Part shown: piece after piece, positions 1 to 5,610 of the stretch
Position numbering within the stretch: the stretch's first letter is position 1
Layout: the number at the start of each line of letters is the position of its first letter
Source: Zavarzinia sp.
Lineage (GTDB): Bacteria > Pseudomonadota > Alphaproteobacteria > Zavarziniales > Zavarziniaceae
NCBI GenBank assembly: GCA_028694545.1
Contig: JAQVKV010000122.1
Span: 1-6,833 of the forward strand
Direction: 5' to 3'
DNA: 6,833 bases
Made by a program: the position numbers and the translations under genes
Notes under the pieces: generated by a model
The model's database searches: none
The model's input: only the letters and a program-made list of their open reading frames with translations
Told to the model about the DNA's origin: nothing

Positions 1-448
1 CGCATGCGAGCCCGGCGGGACCGGCGCCGACGACCGCGACCGTTTTCCCCGTGGGCGCGCCAGCCGTGAAGAGCTGGCGACCGTCGTCCAGCAGGGCGTC
101 GGTCGCATGACGCTGGAGCAGGCCGATCTTTACCGGCGCGTGATCGCCCGCGTTCCGCACGCAAGCTTCCTCGCACAATTGCTCGGTCGGGCAGACGCGG
201 GCGCACATCGCGCCCATGATGTTGCTGGAAAGAATAGTCTCGGCGGCGCCAAGATCGTTGCCGGTCGCGATCTGGCGGATGAACAAAGGAATGTCGATCG
301 TGGTCGGGCACGCCGTGGCGCAGGGCGCGTCGAAGCAGAAATAACAGCGCTCCGCCTCGACCCGAGCCGCGTGACCGCCCAGCGGCGGATGAAGATCGCC
401 GAATATGCCCCCGGCATTTGCCCCCTTGGGACAGGTCCCATCCGCCAT
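1..448 (-). CDS. preT: NAD-dependent dihydropyrimidine dehydrogenase subunit PreT (partial; C-terminus beyond left edge)
   Basis: This is the N-terminal 149 codons of an Fe-S/flavin subunit that takes electrons from NADH and passes them to PreA for reduction of uracil and thymine to their 5,6-dihydro forms in the cytoplasm. The reading frame is open from the ATG to the window edge. Visible features are a cysteine set CYFC-x4-C-x3-CP (Cys35, 38, 43, 47), a second set CARVCPTEQLCEEAC (Cys82, 86, 92, 96), IGLLQ (Gln112), and the start of a dinucleotide-binding fold GAGPAGLAC at 141-149. The spacing matches the N-terminal two-cluster domain of mammalian dihydropyrimidine dehydrogenase, including the unusual Gln ligand. 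The start is supported by GGGAGG (454-459, complement) five bases upstream. The related small subunit of glutamate synthase shares this architecture, but the DPD-like Gln and the IxIGxLQ context favour PreT. The upstream leader carries a RutR-like operator. The substrate-binding partner PreA is not in the window. Confidence 0.88.
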   Translation of the reverse strand, partial: MADGTCPKGANAGGIFGDLHPPLGGHAARVEAERCYFCFDAPCATACPTTIDIPLFIRQIATGNDLGAAETILSSNIMGAMCARVCPTEQLCEEACVRNAGDHAPVKIGLLQRHATDALLDDGRQLFTAGAPTGKTVAVVGAGPAGLAC

Positions 449-490
449 GCCCGCCTCCCGTATCCGCAGATCCCGAAAGCAAGCTCAACA

Positions 491-514
491 AAACCTGATC
501 AATCGGTCAAGTTT
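491..514 (-). promoter_or_regulatory. RutR-like operator overlapping a possible -35 element of preT
   Basis: On the minus strand the core (510 to 495) reads TTGACCGATTGATCAG. From memory, the RutR consensus in E. coli is TTGACCA-NN-TGGTCAA, and this core agrees at 11 of 14 defined positions. The symmetry extends to AAAC at one end and GTTT at the other, so 9 of 12 base pairs of a 24-bp palindrome match. It lies 43-66 bases upstream of the preT start codon. The TTGACC half could also serve as a -35 box, although the -10 region 16-18 bases further on is weak. RutR is a TetR-family repressor released by uracil, and its sites precede pyrimidine-degradation genes. The match and context fit uracil-inducible control of preT. 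The binding protein is not in the window. Confidence 0.6.
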
Positions 515-562
515 TATGATCGGGAAAGGCAATTGTTTTTCGCCGGAGGCAATCTCCCTGCC

Positions 563-592
563 GTGTCATCCCGGCGCGGGCCGGGATGACAC
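563..592. repeat. Perfect palindromic hairpin between the deaminase gene and preT (intergenic repeat or terminator-like)
   Basis: The arms GTGTCATCCCGG and CCGGGATGACAC pair perfectly over 12 bp, and one further C-G pair closes a GCGG tetraloop, giving a 13-bp stem. It begins 27 bases past the stop codon of the deaminase gene on the minus strand and lies before the preT operator. It could stop or stabilise the deaminase transcript. No U-run follows it in the minus direction, so it is not a canonical intrinsic terminator. The GTCATCCCGG...CCGGGATGAC form resembles dispersed intergenic palindromes common in alphaproteobacterial genomes. Only one copy is seen in this window. Confidence 0.6.
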
Positions 593-618
593 CGGGACAG
601 GAGAGAAGGCCTAACGGA

Positions 619-1974
619 TCAGCCGTTGGCCAGCACGCGGGCCAGCGTATTGTGGCGCTCGATCACCACGGGCAGGTCCAGCGTGGTCACCCGGCCGTCG
701 CGCACCACGACGTCACCATCGACCATGGCGAAGGAAACCCGTTCCGGCGCGCAGAAGACCAGCGCCGCGACCGGATCATGCAGGGCACCGGCGAAGCCGA
801 CGCCGGAGAGATCGAAAGCGGCGAAATCAGCCGCCATGTCGGGGGCGAGCGCGCCAATGTCGTCCCGGTTCAGCACCCGCGCCCCGCCAAGCGTCGCGAT
901 TTCGAGCGCTTCCCGGGCGGTCATGGCGGATGGCCCGAAGCCGACGCGCTGGAGCAGCATCGCCTGGCGTACCTCGCCGATCATGTTGCCGCCGTCGTTC
1001 GAGGCGGATCCATCCACCCCGATCGCGACGGGCACCCCCCGGTCGCGCATCCTGCGGATGGGCGCGATGCCCGAGGCAAGGCGCATGTTCGAGCACGGGC
1101 AATGGGCGACGCCGGTCTTCGTCCTGGCGAAAAGGTCGATGCCGCCCTCGTCGAGCTGAACGCAATGGGCATGCCAGACATCCGGCCCGACCCAGCCGAG
1201 ATCCTCGGCGTATTCGGCCGGCGTCATGCCGAACTTCTCCCGCGTGTAAGCGATGTCGTTCACGTTTTCGGCAAGATGGGTGTGGAGCGAGACACCGTAG
1301 GAACGCGCCAGAACCGCCGCCTCGCGCATCAGGTCGCGACTGACCGAGAAGGGCGAGCAGGGCGCCACGGCGACGCGCAGCATCGAGAAACGGTCCTGAT
1401 CGTGATAGGTCTCGACCAGGCGCATCGCGTCCTTCAGGATCGCCGCCTCTTCCTCGACCACGCTGTCGGGCGGCAAGCCTCCTCTGGACACGCCGACGCT
1501 CATCGCGCCCCGGCAGGCGTGGAAGCGCATGCCGACCTCGGCCGCCGCCGCGATCGAATCGTCCAGCCGGCAGCCGTTCGGATAGATGTAGAGATGATCA
1601 CTCGAGGTGGTGCAGCCCGAGAGCAGCAATTCCGCCATGGCCAGCTTGGTGGAAACCGCGATCATCTCGGGCGTCAGCCGTGCCCAAAGCGGATAGAGGC
1701 TGGTCAGCCAGGTGAACAATTCCCCGTCCTGCGCCCCGGGCACGACGCGGGTCAGGCTCTGGTACATGTGGTGATGGGTATTGATCAGGCCCGGGATGAC
1801 GATGTGGCCCGAGAGGTCGATGACCTCGTCCGCGCCCGCCGGCAATTCGCTCGTCGGACCGACGGCGACAATGCGATTGTCCCGGATGAACAACCCGCCA
1901 TCGGGAATTTCACGCCGGGCCTCGTCCATGGTCACGAGAACCGTGGCGTTCTTCACCAGCAGTGTCCTGTTCAT
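619..1974 (-). CDS. 8-oxoguanine deaminase-like amidohydrolase (AtzB/TrzN-type, COG0402)
   Basis: This 451-residue cytoplasmic metal-dependent deaminase belongs to the amidohydrolase superfamily. The N-terminal beta segment with VLVTMD precedes IPGLINTHHHMYQSLTR (metal ligands His67 and His69). The segment CTTSSDHLYIYPNG at 121-134 is characteristic of 8-oxoguanine deaminase relatives. HTHLAE at 231-236 supplies the next metal His and the catalytic Glu236. WHAHC carries His270, and VDGSASNDGGN carries the conserved Asp321, so all expected catalytic positions are present. Family members, as I recall, deaminate 8-oxoguanine to urate and also isocytosine to uracil; hydroxyatrazine hydrolases are close relatives, so the substrate is uncertain. 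The frame stays open far upstream, but MNRTLLVKNATVLVTMD is the normal family N-terminus and a GGGGGAG motif lies just before this ATG. It is divergent from the envelope operon (63-bp gap) and upstream of preT in the same direction. The 170-bp gap with a hairpin and operator suggests separate transcription of preT. Confidence 0.83.
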   Translation of the reverse strand: MNRTLLVKNATVLVTMDEARREIPDGGLFIRDNRIVAVGPTSELPAGADEVIDLSGHIVIPGLINTHHHMYQSLTRVVPGAQDGELFTWLTSLYPLWARLTPEMIAVSTKLAMAELLLSGCTTSSDHLYIYPNGCRLDDSIAAAAEVGMRFHACRGAMSVGVSRGGLPPDSVVEEEAAILKDAMRLVETYHDQDRFSMLRVAVAPCSPFSVSRDLMREAAVLARSYGVSLHTHLAENVNDIAYTREKFGMTPAEYAEDLGWVGPDVWHAHCVQLDEGGIDLFARTKTGVAHCPCSNMRLASGIAPIRRMRDRGVPVAIGVDGSASNDGGNMIGEVRQAMLLQRVGFGPSAMTAREALEIATLGGARVLNRDDIGALAPDMAADFAAFDLSGVGFAGALHDPVAALVFCAPERVSFAMVDGDVVVRDGRVTTLDLPVVIERHNTLARVLANG

Positions 1975-2037
1975 CGCTCCCCCGTCGCGCCTGCCACCGA
2001 TTCCTTGTATTCTGCCAGCAACCCTGGGAAAGAGGCC
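1975..2037. promoter_or_regulatory. Short divergent intergenic region with ribosome binding sites for both flanking genes
   Basis: Only 63 bases separate the start codons of the deaminase (minus) and the first envelope gene (plus), so both promoters must lie here or inside the opposite gene. CTCCCCC at 1977-1983 is the complement of a GGGGGAG Shine-Dalgarno for the deaminase, and GGGAAAGAGG at about 2026-2035 serves the plus-strand gene. TTGTATTCT near 2005-2013 is the only AT-richer patch and might contain a -10 element, but I find no convincing -35 partner or operator. Confidence 0.4.
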
Positions 2038-2757
2038 ATGCAGACCTTTCGCGCCGTCATTGTCCTCGCCTACCTGTCGGCCGGATTGACCGCCCACGCG
2101 GAAACCCTGTCGCTTGCCGAGGCGAATTACAAGGAAGCCTTTACCGGCAGCGCGCCGGTTTCCGGCCGCGTCCTGACCGGCCTCGCCTATGGCCGCGCCG
2201 GGGAGCATTTCAATACGGGCGCCCTGCGTCTCGGGCTTGGCGCGGAACGCGGCGCCGGCTTCGTCTGCGTGCGGGTGCAGAGCCAGGACGGTCTCTATTG
2301 GTCGGAAAACGCCTATCTTCTGCCGGAGCGGGGCGAGGCCGCCCCGAGCCTCGAGATCCGGACCAGCTTCGCCGAGCAACTGGCCCGCTACCGGGTTGGA
2401 CAGATCGGCATCCGGGCGCTGGCGGCAAGGGACTGCGCGGCTGCCGACGGTGCGCTGGTGCCCGCCCTGACGACCGCGCCAGCCGATCTCACCCGCCTCA
2501 GCTTCCAGCTGAACGTCAGCGGTCGCCGGCCCGAGGCGCGGTTGCTGCCGGTTGCCGGCGCGCCCCTGTCCGCCGCCTGCGTTTCGCTCAAGGACAGCGC
2601 GGCCGTCGCCTTCAATTACGCCTGCGACATCGCCTTGCCGCCGGACCTGCCGGACGATACCTACCGGCTGGAGGTGACCCTGCGGGGCATGACCGGCGCG
2701 CGGACCGTCGAACATTTCGAGGTGATGATCGCGCGCGGGGGGCTTCATGGCTCCTGA
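2038..2757 (+). CDS. Secreted protein of unknown function with four cysteines (first gene of envelope operon)
   Basis: I do not recognise the family of this 239-residue protein. Residues 1-21 form a clear Sec signal peptide, with a basic N-terminus, a hydrophobic core and an AHA cleavage site before ETLS, so the mature protein should be periplasmic or exported. There is no lipobox cysteine at the cleavage site and no second membrane segment. The mature part looks beta-rich, and its cysteines at 77, 133, 181 and 196 could form two disulfides. The frame stays open for several hundred codons upstream, but that part is antisense to the deaminase. The chosen ATG has GGGAAAGAGG just before it and begins the signal peptide. 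The stop overlaps the start of the next gene by 11 bases, indicating one operon with the membrane protein and the protease. A role as soluble partner or substrate of these two is inference only. Confidence 0.72.
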   Translation: MQTFRAVIVLAYLSAGLTAHAETLSLAEANYKEAFTGSAPVSGRVLTGLAYGRAGEHFNTGALRLGLGAERGAGFVCVRVQSQDGLYWSENAYLLPERGEAAPSLEIRTSFAEQLARYRVGQIGIRALAARDCAAADGALVPALTTAPADLTRLSFQLNVSGRRPEARLLPVAGAPLSAACVSLKDSAAVAFNYACDIALPPDLPDDTYRLEVTLRGMTGARTVEHFEVMIARGGLHGS

Positions 2758-3721
2758 ACGGGTCCACTGGCGCCGCTTTGCGACGAGGCTGATGGCGGCC
2801 ACGCGTGCCCTCGGGCGCTGGGTCGTGCCGCGAGGCTGGCCACTTGTCGCCATCGTCCTTGGCCTTGTCTACGTCACCCTGTCCCTCGGCCTGCCTTCGC
2901 CCGAGACCGTGAGCGTGATTGAGGCGCGGAGCGAAAGCGCCGAATTCACCGTGCTCAATCCGGACCTCGCCACCCTGCGCCTTGGCGCCATGCGTCTGGT
3001 CGACCCCACATCCGATGCGGATCCGGCCTGTGTCGATGGCTTGCTGGTGCCGGCCCTCGGCGCCGTCGCTCGCTACCAGCTGGCCGAAGATGGCATCCTG
3101 ATCGCCGTCACCACCGCCGCGGCAGCAGCCGGCCGGATCGAACGGCAGGGCCAGCCCGACCTGACGCTGCCCGCCGAAGCCTGGCTGATCCCCGCGCCCG
3201 ATTGCCCCGGCCGCCCCCCGCGCCGCCTGCCCCTCGTCGGGCCATTGGTCCTTGGCGAGGAATTGCGCCCGGACACCTTCGAGGGATCTTCCCATCCGCT
3301 GATCGACGGCCGGCTCGCCGTCTACGGCCGGGCGATCGCGGTCGATCTCGGCATCTATCGCTCGGCGCCCACCCTCTATCCGGTTTCGGAAATCACCCTG
3401 CCCGGCGGCTCGCGCCTGTTCGCCCCGCCAGTCGACGGCCAGAGCGTGCCCTGGCACGGCTTCGTCTCCCCCGGTGCCTGCGGCGAAGCCGGCTGCGATC
3501 CCTTCACGGTGCAGGCATCGACCATGGCGAAGACGTTGCATCTGGTCCGGCCGGGCACCGGCGTGCAGCCCGAGGTGATCTCGATTTCCGCCTTCGCCCA
3601 ATTGTTCTCCGATCCGTCGATCGTCTATCTGTGGATTCTCGTCGGTGTCCTTTCCCTGCTGATCCAGACCCTGGCCAATGCCGGCGATCTCTTCGCCAAG
3701 CTGCGCCCGCCTCCGCCATGA
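2747..3721 (+). CDS. Membrane protein of unknown function with two transmembrane helices and a large periplasmic domain
   Basis: This 324-residue protein belongs to no family I recognise. An Arg-rich N-terminus (residues 5-29) is followed by a hydrophobic helix at about 31-49. A polar region of about 240 residues comes next, then a second helix at about 291-309 (IVYLWILVGVLSLLIQTL), ending in a short basic, proline-rich tail. The positive-inside rule places both termini in the cytoplasm and residues 50-290 in the periplasm. Cysteines at 95, 153, 245 and 250 all lie in this domain and could form disulfides, consistent with an oxidising compartment. Translation starts inside the end of the preceding gene, with GGGGGG at 2737-2742 as a likely ribosome binding site. 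Its stop overlaps the next start as ATGA. It could be the membrane anchor of a complex with the secreted proteins on either side, but this is inferred from gene order only. Confidence 0.75.
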   Translation: MAPERVHWRRFATRLMAATRALGRWVVPRGWPLVAIVLGLVYVTLSLGLPSPETVSVIEARSESAEFTVLNPDLATLRLGAMRLVDPTSDADPACVDGLLVPALGAVARYQLAEDGILIAVTTAAAAAGRIERQGQPDLTLPAEAWLIPAPDCPGRPPRRLPLVGPLVLGEELRPDTFEGSSHPLIDGRLAVYGRAIAVDLGIYRSAPTLYPVSEITLPGGSRLFAPPVDGQSVPWHGFVSPGACGEAGCDPFTVQASTMAKTLHLVRPGTGVQPEVISISAFAQLFSDPSIVYLWILVGVLSLLIQTLANAGDLFAKLRPPPP

Positions 3722-4740
3722 TCCCGCGTCTTTCCTGTATCCTCCTCGCCCTCGTCACCGCGACCGCCGCCCGGGCCGACGTCGTCCGCATCCGGTCCGC
3801 CGACGGTTCGTTCGGCCAGGGCTGGCTGCATGTCGCGCAGGACGGGCGCTGTCAGGTCGCCATGCCGGCCCATGTGGTGCCGAAGTCGGGAACCGGCATC
3901 GCCATGGACGCCACCGGGCGAGAGTATGAGATCGGCGCCGCCGTCCACCCCGATCCCGAGGTCGATTTCGCCCTGATGACGGTACCCGTGCCCCGGGGCA
4001 CGATCTGCAGCGCGTCCCGCCTCGGGTCGAGCGACCTGCAGCGGCGCATAGCCAATCTCCAGTCCGCGGCACTTGCCTATATCGACGCCGGCGAAAGGCG
4101 GACCATGCCGGTCCAGCTGGTGGCAGCCGCCGTGGACGCCAGCGCGGGCAGCATCCTCGCCTTTCGTCCCGCCATGGCGGGCGACCATTTCCAGCAAGGC
4201 ATGAGCGGCAGCATCATCCTGGCGGACGATGGCACGATGATCGCCATGCTGACCGACGTCGACCCCGACAGCGGCATCGGCATCGCCCTTCGTTTCGACG
4301 TGATCCGCCGGCTGGCCGGGCAGGCGCCGCCGGTGGCGGGAGACGCGCCCGCCATGGCCATCGTGGTCGAGACCGGGATGACCGCCGATACCGCCGCGCC
4401 ACCGTCCGCGCTGGCACGGGACGGCATCTGGCGCGTGGCGCCCGTCGGCGGTCGCCTGTCCTGGGTGACCGTCATGGAAACGGAGGCGATCGTCACCGGA
4501 GCGACATTCACGCTCTCCTGCGGCGGCGACCGGGTAACGCGGGCCACGCTCTCGGTGCGGACCGACCCCGCCAACCCCTTCTCGAGCGAGACCGTCTGCG
4601 CGATGGCCCCCTCGGCGAAGGACGCGGTCGCGGTCACCTGCCGCCAGCCGCCCCGCCGGGCCCGTCAGATCCGCCTGGCCCTGACCGCCACCGGGGATGC
4701 CCCGGCCTGTGTCGGCGGCTTCGGGATCGCCGCTCAGTAG
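3718..4740 (+). CDS. Secreted trypsin-like (S1-fold) serine protease with C-terminal extension domain
   Basis: This 340-residue protein has a Sec signal peptide (1-20, cleavage after ARA). It continues as a compact chymotrypsin-fold domain at about 21-200, an Ala/Pro-rich linker, and a cysteine-rich C-terminal domain from about 235. The triad is readable: His52 in PAHVV, Asp83 in VDFALMTV, and Ser163 in GMSGS, preceded by the oxyanion glycine Gly161. The residue before the catalytic serine is Met rather than the Asp of digestive zymogens, so classical activation by insertion of a new N-terminus is unlikely. The C-terminal domain has cysteines at 268, 294, 308 and 331 and looks beta-rich; it might bind a partner or substrate. 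The start overlaps the membrane-protein stop as ATGA with no separate Shine-Dalgarno, implying translational coupling. The 3' end overlaps the convergent gene by 7 bases. Its substrate is unknown, and a non-catalytic role cannot be excluded. Confidence 0.75.
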   Translation: MIPRLSCILLALVTATAARADVVRIRSADGSFGQGWLHVAQDGRCQVAMPAHVVPKSGTGIAMDATGREYEIGAAVHPDPEVDFALMTVPVPRGTICSASRLGSSDLQRRIANLQSAALAYIDAGERRTMPVQLVAAAVDASAGSILAFRPAMAGDHFQQGMSGSIILADDGTMIAMLTDVDPDSGIGIALRFDVIRRLAGQAPPVAGDAPAMAIVVETGMTADTAAPPSALARDGIWRVAPVGGRLSWVTVMETEAIVTGATFTLSCGGDRVTRATLSVRTDPANPFSSETVCAMAPSAKDAVAVTCRQPPRRARQIRLALTATGDAPACVGGFGIAAQ

Positions 4741-5366
4741 AACTTTCTGGAGACGTTTGCCGTCACATACTGATCACCGCCCTGGCAGACGATGGTGCCC
4801 GCGAGATCAAGCGCCTCGCCGATGCGGAGCGAAGTCTGGCAGTTGGCGAAATTCGGCCAGAACGTCTTGTAGGTGATGGTCAGGCCCACGACCTGTCCGG
4901 ACATCCAGCGGTTGAGGTCCTGAAAGGAGGCCTGGAAGGTTCCGTCCGCCGGCGAGAACTCCTTGAACGAGAAATTCAGGGTCGCCTGCGACAGGGCCGT
5001 CAGCAATTCCTTGGCCCGCTCCGGATCCCCGCCCGTCACCTTGCCGTCGGCGAGATCCAGCGAGAAGCTCGACAGCCCGGAGACGAAGATCCGAGCCGCC
5101 ATCGCCTGCAGGTCCGGATCGGCAATGCCGATCGCCTGGCGCAGGGCGAGGCTGCGGACGAGCGTGTCCTTCGAGGCAGCGACGTCTTCCAGGGTGATCA
5201 GGCGCACCAGCGGATCGGGGTCGTTCAGCCCGTCCCGCACCTTTTCGATCTGCGCCCGCCGGTCCACCGTATCGGCCCCCGCGCCCGCCGACGTCAGAGC
5301 CATGGTCCCCAAGACCATCGCCACCGCGCCGAGAGAGACCAGCCCGCGCCTTGCCACCCGATTCAT
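4734..5366 (-). CDS. Secreted HEAT-repeat-like protein of unknown function
   Basis: This 210-residue protein starts with a signal peptide at 1-31: a basic MNRVARR, a long hydrophobic core, and AGA before DTV. The twin Arg is not a full Tat motif, so Sec export is more likely. Residues 33-97 read as paired amphipathic helices, including LNDPDPLVRLITLEDVA and ADPDLQAMAARIFVSGL, a pattern typical of one or two HEAT-like repeats that bind proteins. Residues 98-210 form a different, probably beta-rich domain with Cys176 and Cys194 as a likely disulfide and an aromatic C-terminus. The ATG is preceded by TAGGGAC. It is convergent with the protease gene, and their coding ends overlap by 7 bases without a terminator between them. 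It may work in the same compartment as the envelope operon, but nothing in the sequence shows this directly. I do not recognise a named family. Confidence 0.7.
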   Translation of the reverse strand: MNRVARRGLVSLGAVAMVLGTMALTSAGAGADTVDRRAQIEKVRDGLNDPDPLVRLITLEDVAASKDTLVRSLALRQAIGIADPDLQAMAARIFVSGLSSFSLDLADGKVTGGDPERAKELLTALSQATLNFSFKEFSPADGTFQASFQDLNRWMSGQVVGLTITYKTFWPNFANCQTSLRIGEALDLAGTIVCQGGDQYVTANVSRKFY

Positions 5367-5471
5367 GTCCCTACCCCAGTGGTTGCAGCCCCGCCCGGCC
5401 CCAGCACCGGAACGGGATAAGGCTACAGGCAGGCGGCCCCCCGGGGCAACCCCGGCCAGCCAGCAAGATTC

Positions 5472-5500
5472 TTGCGCAAATTCATTAGACTTTGGTCAAA
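5472..5500. promoter_or_regulatory. Possible regulatory sites upstream of the CoA-transferase gene
   Basis: TTGCGCAA at 5472-5479 is a perfect 8-bp palindrome. Twelve bases further on, TTTGGTCAAA (5491-5500) is a near-palindrome. As I recall, short-chain acyl-CoA regulators of the ScfR/PccR/RamB type use paired TTTGCAAA-like boxes, and these two elements are loosely similar. The TGGTCAA part also matches one half of a RutR site, but the other half is degenerate. The AT-richer stretch 5478-5503 would suit a promoter. No confident -35/-10 pair is seen. Confidence 0.2.
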
Positions 5501-5504
5501 ACCA

Positions 5505-5537
5505 TGCGGAAATGCGCCACAGCCATGCGATTCCGCA
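5505..5537. promoter_or_regulatory. Inverted repeat with ATGCG direct repeats in the CoA-transferase leader
   Basis: TGCGGAA (5505-5511) and TTCCGCA (5531-5537) are perfect 7-bp inverted arms around a 19-base spacer. ATGCG occurs at 5504, 5512 and 5525, followed by ATGTG at 5538 and 5546. The region lies 74-106 bases upstream of the start codon. It could be an operator or a weak RNA hairpin. The rest of the 244-bp gap between the HEAT-like gene and the CoA-transferase gene shows nothing else I can name. Confidence 0.3.
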
Positions 5538-5610
5538 ATGTGCCAATGTGGTTTCCCCGCGCTAACTATCGTCACCCCTGGTTCACGGGGCAAGGCTGGC
5601 GGAGAGTTGC

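Noticed and set aside
107..589. 160-codon plus-strand open frame at the left end
   Set aside because: It is antisense to the PreT N-terminus, whose cysteine clusters are unmistakable, and it shows no ribosome binding site or recognisable domain.
1791..1800. CCGGGATGAC ten-mer in the deaminase gene, repeated at 581-590 and 4373-4383
   Set aside because: Neither coding copy has the inverted partner arm, so they are not further copies of the intergenic palindrome.
586..2757. A 723-codon plus-strand open frame running across the deaminase region into the first envelope gene
   Set aside because: The first two thirds are antisense to the well-supported deaminase and translate to an His/Arg/Gly-rich sequence without recognisable motifs. 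Only the part from 2038, with signal peptide and ribosome binding site, is a gene.
1975..2853. Upstream extension of the deaminase frame on the minus strand, adding 293 residues
   Set aside because: The extension is antisense to the first two envelope genes and low in family-like features; the family N-terminus begins at the ATG ending at 1974.
2612..3601. 329-codon minus-strand open frame opposite the membrane-protein gene
   Set aside because: Its Gly/Arg/Asp/Gln-rich composition is that of an antisense shadow, with no domain signal; the plus strand has clear membrane helices and overlaps joining it to its neighbours.
4715..4733. GCGGC...GCCGC five-base-pair inverted repeat at the end of the protease gene as a terminator
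   Set aside because: The stem is short, lies inside coding sequence and is not followed by a T-run, so it is within what a GC-rich coding region gives by chance.
5574..5590. CCCC...GGGG inverted repeat just before the CoA-transferase ribosome binding site as a riboswitch or attenuator
   Set aside because: Only four base pairs form, with an eight-base loop; too weak to claim an RNA switch.
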